This document shows, in pieces, positions 57,250 through 64,000 of a stretch of 64,000 nucleotides of DNA (positions are counted from its first letter, which is position 1; every line of letters starts with the position of its first letter). The translations under genes and the position numbers were made by a program. This stretch comes from Holothuria scabra (Eukaryota > Echinodermata > Holothuroidea > Aspidochirotida > Holothuriidae). The notes beneath the pieces are model-generated. The model saw only the letters and a program-made list of their open reading frames with translations, was not told the origin of the DNA and made no database searches. The stretch spans positions 72,468,719 through 72,532,718 of the forward strand of contig CM074179.1 in the NCBI GenBank assembly GCA_037179385.1. The letters run 5' to 3'.

Positions 57250-57469
57250 CAATCTTGGACAAAACTTGTTGGGTCACCCCGCTCCCCCTTCCATTCCAAT
57301 GTTGACCACTGTTGTGCTGTTCATGGTAAAGAGCCATTCATCTTGACACAACATTGGGTGGGGAAAAGGGGGTTTCATGGTAGGCCATTCAGGGGGTTTC
57401 ATGTTAGCCTAATTCAACTAAAATTTACGAATAATATGTAAAGTGTCCCAACAGTTTTGTCCAAGATTG
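57250..57469. mobile_element. 220-bp MITE with TA flanks
   Basis: Left end 'CAATCTTGGACAAAACTTG' and right end 'CAGTTTTGTCCAAGATTG' are inverted repeats (one-base indel), each directly flanked by TA (57248-57249, 57470-57471). The TA duplication suggests a Tc1/mariner-type non-autonomous element. The interior is not coding. Confidence 0.8.
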
Positions 57470-57471
57470 TA

Positions 57472-58110
57472 GTTTACTGCTTGTTACGAAAGTCAAGTTA
57501 ATCTAGGGTTGATACTTTTGCACAGAGTTAGGCCTGTGCCATCACCAATAGTGTATCACACAGTCTGAGGCAAAGTGTAAAGAGGTACAAAGATTTTGGG
57601 GCAACGCTTCATCCAGGTTGGGCAACTGATTAAAAATAATAGCTTATCGATACTGTTACATCCATGTAAGTACTTTCATTAAAACACCAGTGCTCAGTAG
57701 AATACATAATGTTACTGCTTTTTCTCACATAGACCTTCCCAGACAAATTACAAGAAACAATGCCCCTCCCCCCTTTGCATGTATGGGAAATATTCCACTT
57801 TTGTCCGGGAACCAGTTCCAACAATATGCTTCATTTTGTTTATAAGAAAGTCCCAAGTGTGCACATTTTCAAGGCTTCGATTAGTACTTGCCATGCAAGT
57901 ACAATTGTCTAGTTCTTATTGTTGTAAGTTTGTCTCGTGTTTTATTCAATTGGCTCACAGCTGCAGTTAATTAGAGTAACGTGAAATTGGCACAGTAGTC
58001 TACACTGTTTAGTGTGTAGGGTTAGTACTGTTTACGCTCGTCAACGTGCTTCATTCTAGGGTTGAGGTCCTTACACCTAAAATAATTCGTGCAGAATTGC
58101 GGGTAAATTT
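57472..58110. other. no gene seen
   Basis: Unassigned. The part 57960-58110 would be the promoter region of the 58115 exon if that exon is real. Confidence 0.4.
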
Positions 58111-58114
58111 CAAA

Positions 58115-58193
58115 ATGGCGCTCAAATATTCTCCGAAAACGGAGAATTTGAAGTTCTCCGTTTCCGGAGAATCTCCCGGACTGCCTGGTGAAG
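58115..58193 (+). CDS. candidate first coding exon (MALKYSPK...)
   Basis: 'TCAAAATGGCGC' is a good start context. The frame reads 'MALKYSPKTENLKFSVSG' then 'ESPGLPGE' and meets 'GAAG|GTTAGC' as donor, one base into the next codon; a stop follows in the intron. A related sequence lies inverted at about 55990-56045, so an alternative is a dispersed hairpin repeat: the DNA contains 'ATTCTCCGAAAACGGAGAAT' and 'CTCCGTTTCCGGAG', which fold on themselves. No family recognised. Confidence 0.35.
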
Positions 58194-58199
58194 GTTAGC

Positions 58200-59285
58200 T
58201 GGGCAAATTTCTGAAAATATGGAAGAAAAAGCTCGGTTAAATAGCCTATAAAAGAACGAAGGGCCTAACCACTGTGCAAAGAAGAGGAAGAAAACGTTAA
58301 AAGCACAGGGATTACGGCAACCGACTTCTGAGAATCGGCTAAGAACAACACAATAGATGGTAAAGTGCCTATGACGTATTTGGTTCTGATAAATAAATGA
58401 CCAGACTTCTTTTTGACAGGAGAGTTTTCCTCCGTTGATTTCGAACGAAACGATGACTTGTGTATTAAAATTGCCCTACTTCAACTAACTGTTCATTTGA
58501 GGGACGTAAAGGCCTATCGTTCAGACATAACTAACATGTGCTATGCACTAGCCTATTTGCATTATTCCCCTTAGCAACTGATCGAAGTATTTGCTGAATA
58601 TTCATGATCAGTCGGTGTGATGGGAATAAATCTACTGCAAACGGATACGTTACCCCACACTGGCCATATTTCCCCACACGGAAACTATTTTAACATCCTA
58701 AAAACACGTACTTACGTAACATAAATTTTACTTCAAAAGGTACCGTATGTGACACCAGATCAAAAACTTTCAAAGGAAAGGGATTGTTTTCCCAAGCCCC
58801 CCCCCCCCCGTGATGTCATTTTTATTTGTATAACTCCTACAAAATTTGCGAAATTGTCAAATTCCAAATTTTAGTTCAAAAGGTACAATCTACGCATGGC
58901 CGCAGATCGCATGTAAGGACACCTTTTTCAATTCTTTTCAAAGGGGAGGGGCCAAAATTAGACCCGTTTTCCGACCGGCAAAGACGTGCGAGACTGGGGC
59001 AGGAACACTGGGCAGGTACGGTGAGTAGTAGTTTGCCATTTATCATATAAAAGATGTTAGGAGTAAAAACATTATTAGTCGAGAGTTCGAGCAATCATAT
59101 AAACGATACTTATTTCATCAATTCAGTGGATCTTGAAGTTACCCAAGACTCACAACAGAGAAGCATGACCATTTTTTCAATTGCGTCGTATAGTCTTACC
59201 CAGGAAAGGTTCAAGGTTCAAGACTCAAGACTTTTATTATTATTACAAAGGAAAGCTTAAGATAAAGAACGTTTAGATTCTCATT
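58200..59285. other. no gene seen
   Basis: Unassigned. TATAAAAG near 58248, and a poly-C run at about 58796-58810. Overlapping short frames at 58826-59094 are not convincing. Confidence 0.45.
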
Positions 59286-59289
59286 AAAA

Positions 59290-59400
59290 AAGCAGAAAGC
59301 GCAATTTTCGGTCATCCGAGGAGTCGCGATTAATCAAAATTATCTGTACGATTCGCGCCGACCAATCTTGTCAGTTGATGCTCCGCTTAAATAATCTTTC
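59290..59400 (-). mobile_element. fragment of the hAT subterminal repeat
   Basis: 'CAATTTTCGGTCATCCGAGG', 'ATTCGCGCCGACCAATC' and 'GATGCTCCGCTTAA' match the subterminal blocks of the element at 59458-62154, but lie outside its target duplication. Confidence 0.6.
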
Positions 59401-59457
59401 CGGCAAAATTACATTTTCTGGTCAAAGTATTCTTTCAAAACTTTCTGATCTCTTTAG

Positions 59458-62154
59458 CACTAGCGTAGCCAGCGGGGAGCGGGGGGAGGGAAGTTCCCCC
59501 CTCCCCCACAGAAATTTTGGGGACACGACTGGCAGTGTTGAAAAAATGAAGGAAAAATATATATAGATTAATAAAAAAAAAAAAAAAGATAAACGGCAAG
59601 GGGAAGGAGGGAATTGGTGGAATTTTGTACAGTTTTTCTGGGGGGGGGGGTGGCGGGGATCTTAGTCGTTATGATAAGGTACGCAGTCCCCGACGGCGAC
59701 TAGTCTCCCTGATGGTTTACCCGTTTTTTTGCTCTCAAGGGACAATTTCCCTAATAAGAACCCAAAATTTTCAGCGCGCTACGGGCGCTGTATATCCACT
59801 CCAGTTTTTTCAATACTTCCATTCCAAATATCTAGAGAGTGTAAGTCCTGTCAACCTTACCAAGTAACAGGGAGGCAGAGTAAACAGGTTATGTAAAGGT
59901 CGTAAATTTCATCCCATATCACAAAGCCTAGTTGCTGTTCTGTTGTGTGTGTTATGCGATAGGTCAGTTGATGAGCGACTCACGGAGCATAGTTTGGCTA
60001 TTTTATCGGGTATTCCAGGTGGTTTTGACACAATGTATGTTATCCCCGATAGTTCTACAACCACTACAGTTTCTATTTATTTTTTTTTTTTGGTTTTTTG
60101 TTTTTATTCTTAATGATTCCATAGGCTATGTTATTTTTGTAAGCCTACCAAAAATTTTCGCGCGTTTTGCAATTTCACGATTCAGACCCAAAAGAACACT
60201 ATCAGTATCAACTTGGCTTTTAAAATATTAAGTGATATTGTGCAAAATGTGCCCCAAGCTACAATGCCATGGGATAGTTAGGCTCTTTCATATCCCCTTC
60301 TCACCACCCCTTCGAAATAGGGGCTGTCGGAACTTGTGGTCGCTGGCATGTCCCGCCCCCGTCGGGAATAATCTGTCGCCTTCCCATGGTCGGTTCAGTT
60401 ATTTTGGCTTTCAAAAGAGTTATTTCTTTGATAAAACCCAAAATATTCGGTACGCCTTGCCCACTCTTCCTCAGTTCCGTTACTACCTAGAGCTAATAAA
60501 GTACAAACCCTTCCCATCTTTTCAAATAAATTAATAAGTAGAATAAATCGATTAATGCACATGTCGGGGATTCCATGTCATTTCACTAAACTTAGTTAAT
60601 AGTCTCTTGTGTCAGTCGTGCGGTACGGACTCGAAGAAGAAAGTACAATATAAGGTGTGCCCGATAGGGCCCAACTGCCGGGACAACCTATATAAGCTTT
60701 AAATAAGTACAGATTCTTTTTAGTGTCGGCTAACCCAAACAATTTTCGCCCGCTTTTCCACGGTTAAATCGGTGCGGAAATATCGTCCTCTAGCATATAC
60801 AAATTTTTTGTCGTATATGACTCGCAATGGCAGGAATAGTGCACAGGTTTTCTTCAAATCTCCCTCACCAACGCATCGACGGCATCCTGGGTGCCGGGGC
60901 TTGGGGTCGCTATCCACCCTACCCCTCCCCCGTTCGGAGAGTGGCCCTTCGTCGGGCAAATCTTCGCGCCAAGCCTGGAGGGAAGAGAAAGTTTTCCTTC
61001 ATACTTTATGGCTTGTAAATGTGTAATGAAGCAATGAACTAAAAATGGAAGCTGCATTTTTTGGATGGCTGCAACTATTTTGGAGGGGCGGCCAATTTCA
61101 CTAGGAGGGCGTGTCGTCCCTCTAAAACTCCTTGTGGAGAACACTGGAATCTAGTATAAAAAGAACAAAATATAGCCACATGTTGCATCTAAGCTCTTCG
61201 TGACAGTAAAAGATTCCAAAAGGGGGACATCCCGGGAGACAGGCCCGTATCCAGGGGGTTCAGGGGGTTCGCAATTACTCCCGCCCGGACCAAAATTTTT
61301 TTTATTTATTTTCTTTATTTAAATGGAGTTTTGGCGTTTTTCAGGGCAAAATGTCAATTCCGCTAGTTTAGCCAATGTAAGCCTTATAACTAGTTGTTTT
61401 GTTTCAGTGCAACACAATTCCCTAGGGCCCCATTGACCCGTACAGTAACCCTCATACAGACACACACTAACTTTCGAGGGAATAAGGAAAACATTGATAC
61501 AAGATTGAAAATGTCCAAAAATTCCAGCTAATGTGTTCACCAGGTTTTGATGTAAAATTGCTAAGAGTTCTTGGGTAGGAGGGCGTGAACCACATCCTCT
61601 CCCTGTTCGGTCGCTCGGCTCCTCGCTTCGCGCTCTCAAGAAAATGCCGCACCCCAGTGCGGCGATGAAAAATGAAAAAGTGGGGGCTAAAGGTATGTTC
61701 AGCCCCTCAATATTTGTCCGCAAGTGCTCCAATTAAGAAGTGGGGAGAATTTCGAAGTGGGGCTGAACATATTCTTGCTTAGAACACTCGGGAAGTGCCG
61801 TTTCCGACCATCTAAGGCGTTTGTAAAGCCAAATAATTCCTGGTACGCTCCGCGCCAATCGATGGTGAAGCTCCGCTTAGAAACATATATTGACATTTTT
61901 TATAGATTGATTTTTTTTTTGCATTAATTGAGAAATTGCAGAAATGAGATCCATATTTCCAGGCTGGGTACAAGCAGCACAAAACACTCGGGAAATGCCG
62001 TTTCCGACCATCTGAGGGGTTTGTAAAGCCAAAAATTTTCTTGTACGCTCCGCGCCAACTGATGGTGGCGCTCCGCTTAGATAGTCCTGTCGGTCAAGAT
62101 TGGGGACGATGAGTCGACTTTGCCCCTCCACAATAAAATCCTGGCTACGCCCTG
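59458..62154 (-). mobile_element. 2.7-kb non-autonomous hAT-type element, TSD CTCTTTAG
   Basis: Left end CACTAGCGTAGCCAG; reverse complement of the right end CAGGGCGTAGCCAG. CTCTTTAG lies directly outside both ends (59450-59457, 62155-62162), a perfect 8-bp duplication. Both ends lead into G/C-rich tracts. On the minus strand the start carries two subterminal blocks (62085-61984 and 61880-61791) with 'AGCGGAGCGCCACCATC', 'TTGGCGCGGAGCGTAC' and 'CATTTCC' with 'CCTCAGATGGTCGG'. These are the same kind of block as in the 53166-55731 element, so the two are relatives. 'CAGGCCCGTATCCAGGGGG' at 61239 looks like the end of a further nested element. No transposase seen; the many short frames are not genes. 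Confidence 0.92.
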
Positions 62155-62199
62155 CTCTTTAGAGTTTGCAGACTTATTCTGAAGTGAGCATTTTATTAC

Positions 62200-62310
62200 A
62201 AACACCAAAAGCGACTGCTCAGATTTTATTTATTAGACTAGGAAATGCAATTTCCGGCCATCTGAGGGACCAATTTCCGAAATTTTATACTGCATGGTCC
62301 CCCTTCAGAA
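62200..62310 (-). mobile_element. fragment of the hAT subterminal repeat
   Basis: 'GGAAATGCAATTTCCGGCCA' with 'TCTGAGGGACC' resembles the blocks inside the neighbouring hAT element but lies just outside its target duplication. It is a remnant of another copy. Confidence 0.5.
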
Positions 62311-62314
62311 AAAA

Positions 62315-62695
62315 AACTTGCGTATTCCAATTCTTACGTGTAGATTTGATTAGTTAACCGGTGGATTTGAAACCAACATGATAGTCTTCCAGGAAAATAT
62401 TGCGTTTTAATTATTCAACATTGCATACAGCGAAGATACCTTAAATCGCATTACAGTATTCAGTCTCACCTCCCTCACTAACGTCTTCATCTGCGCAAAC
62501 CTTTAGACATCAGATGGGTGCCAGATTGAAGTTGCAATAGTTAAATGATGAAACCGTTTTTGAGCAAAAAGGCAACCACACCGCCTTAATTTTAATATAC
62601 TATCATTCTTCATACATAGAACATTTACTTTAAGATGATGTTTCTTTACAGATAAACGCAATGTTTCCCTTGAAGTTGTATTTTTATTATCTAAA
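62315..62695. other. no gene seen
   Basis: Unassigned sequence. Confidence 0.5.
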
Positions 62696-62696
62696 T

Positions 62697-62993
62697 TTAA
62701 AGGGCCAATCCTCTCACCCAAAACTACACTTGTAGGGGGGTATAGAAACTCTCAATTGGCTTTTTGATTGACTCTTAATTCAAACAATGCAGATTACCAA
62801 AGCTTATATTACACATCATGAACTGTACTGAGAGTGTTTTGGTAATACACATAGAGCTTTTCTACACTGACCGTGAAGCAATAAACTGAGATTGTGACTT
62901 GATAAGGGTGAATTTCAGACAAAAGTGGGAGGGGCTTAAGTAAGAAGGTAAGGAGAATTGATACTGTTTGGGGTGAGAGAACTGGGAACTTAA
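62697..62993 (+). mobile_element. ~297-bp MITE with TTAAAGG ends, copy 2
   Basis: Starts TTAAAGGGCCAATCCTCTCA and ends 'GGGGTGAGAGAACTGGGAAC' with 'TTAA'. It is collinear with 25928-26233, sharing 'CAAAGCTTATATTACACA', 'CATGAACTGTACTGAG' and 'GTGGGAGGGGCTT'. The right inverted end is more decayed than in copy 1. Confidence 0.75.
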
Positions 62994-62999
62994 CATATG

Positions 63000-64000
63000 A
63001 ACCTTTGGTGTTTTCCCTTGTGATTTCCAACCGTCATTGGGAACTACATTGTCGATGGATATTTTAAGCGGCTTCTCTGATTCTTTTCGAAAAATGAACG
63101 ACTGCCAACAGCCAATAATTCTTCCTTGTAAATTTGATTCGTAAACCTAAGGATAAAAAATCAGAATAAGGAAATTAATGATTATATAACCATATATAAT
63201 ATATATAATATACCCATAATTATATAAGTACTGTTTTATATATTGTAGTCAGCGTCAAGCTCACTTGATTGGAATTTCACCGTGATTAAAACCAAATACC
63301 GATGGCACTCTGCAGTTTGCGGAGTTGAAGTATTCAACGTATGTTATTTTCTGTCAGATAATTAGAAGATTGGGAAGTATGCCCGTTTTTATGCATCAGA
63401 AATACCACATTATCAGGATTAAAAATGTCCTCTTAAAGCTGTTTCTATTAGAATTGAAACTGTTTTCTCTTTTATTCTTGGTTATTATCATCTTGTTATC
63501 AAACTCGGATGTATACTGTACCTTATAAGCCGGTATTACGCAATTGGTCTTAATATGATTCATTACAAAGTTAAAGTGATACCATGACTATACAAAACGG
63601 AAAAAACGTAACATTATACTTCTGATGTCTCCTTTTATCCTTCAAATGCAACGATTGCTGATCTTGGGTTGAAGAATACAATTTGGAACCCGAAACTGAT
63701 AGTGATAATCTGTAAAACTAATCTAAACAGCTTTAATTTGCATCTTTTTGAACGGTCCTCAAAATATACCGTGAAATAACTAACCTGAAAGTAGATTTTG
63801 CAATAATATTGAGGTGCCACGTGGGTAAGAAAGGGTGGCACACATGCAGCTTAAGTTTCGCTATCTCTTCTATACAGTCCTTTGATATTACGTATTGGTA
63901 ACACTCGGCCTTGCGTTGAGAACTTAGTCAGCCCCTTGGTTCTCTTCCTAGTTGGTGTACATGTTCTCGTTGCAGAACCATTGTGAGAAAGTACGACTAC
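63000..64000. other. no gene seen
   Basis: Unassigned AT-rich sequence with an ATATAT-rich patch at 63183-63242. Confidence 0.5.

Noticed and set aside
59625..61732. Several 60-137 codon frames in the second hAT-type element
   Set aside because: None shows hAT transposase blocks; their overlap on both strands fits G/C-rich transposon interior.
1..64000. CRISPR arrays, bacterial operons, prophage
   Set aside because: No spaced identical repeats with unique spacers, no dense ORFs or ribosome binding sites; the sequence is eukaryotic in character.

Overview
The window looks like nuclear DNA of an animal, most likely a marine invertebrate and probably a deuterostome such as an echinoderm or hemichordate. 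That placement is an inference from the repeat types: hAT, CR1/L2-like and Penelope-like relics, a tRNA-derived SINE, and an isolated Death-domain exon with intron-style splice sites. There is no bacterial-style gene density, operon or ribosome binding site. Almost all short ATG-to-stop frames are chance frames in AT-rich, repeat-rich DNA.

Region by region. 1-7 kb: a degenerate ~145-bp tandem array, a minus-strand LINE relic, simple repeats and a second copy of the array. 7.07-10.13 kb: an element bounded by inverted copies of one end sequence and packed with short GATAATC/GATTATC palindromes, carrying a tRNA-derived SINE. 10-17 kb: mostly unassigned. 17.2-17.7 kb: a promoter-like CRE/CCAAT cluster followed by a possible 5' exon. 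18-30 kb: small inverted-repeat elements (two with exact 8-9 bp target duplications), SINE fragments, a TTAA-type MITE and a possible plus-strand coding exon at 27.55 kb. 32.6-33.0 kb: a minus-strand first coding exon with a CCAAT-rich upstream region.

34.1-36.1 kb holds the clearest protein-coding gene: the last exons of a minus-strand Death-domain protein, with a partial duplicate of the Death-domain start nearby. 37.5-44.3 kb is a large inverted duplication whose outer edges contain a further degenerate copy of the same Death-domain start. 46.5-50.9 kb holds a plus-strand LINE relic and a Penelope-like element relic with a GIY-YIG remnant. 53.2-55.7 and 59.5-62.2 kb are two related non-autonomous hAT-type elements, each with a perfect 8-bp target-site duplication. 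Between them lie a palindromic element, a TA-flanked MITE and a possible first coding exon at 58.1 kb.

No complete gene can be assembled by eye. The exons called are parts of genes that extend through long introns or out of the window. Mobile elements and their decayed copies explain most of the recognisable structure.
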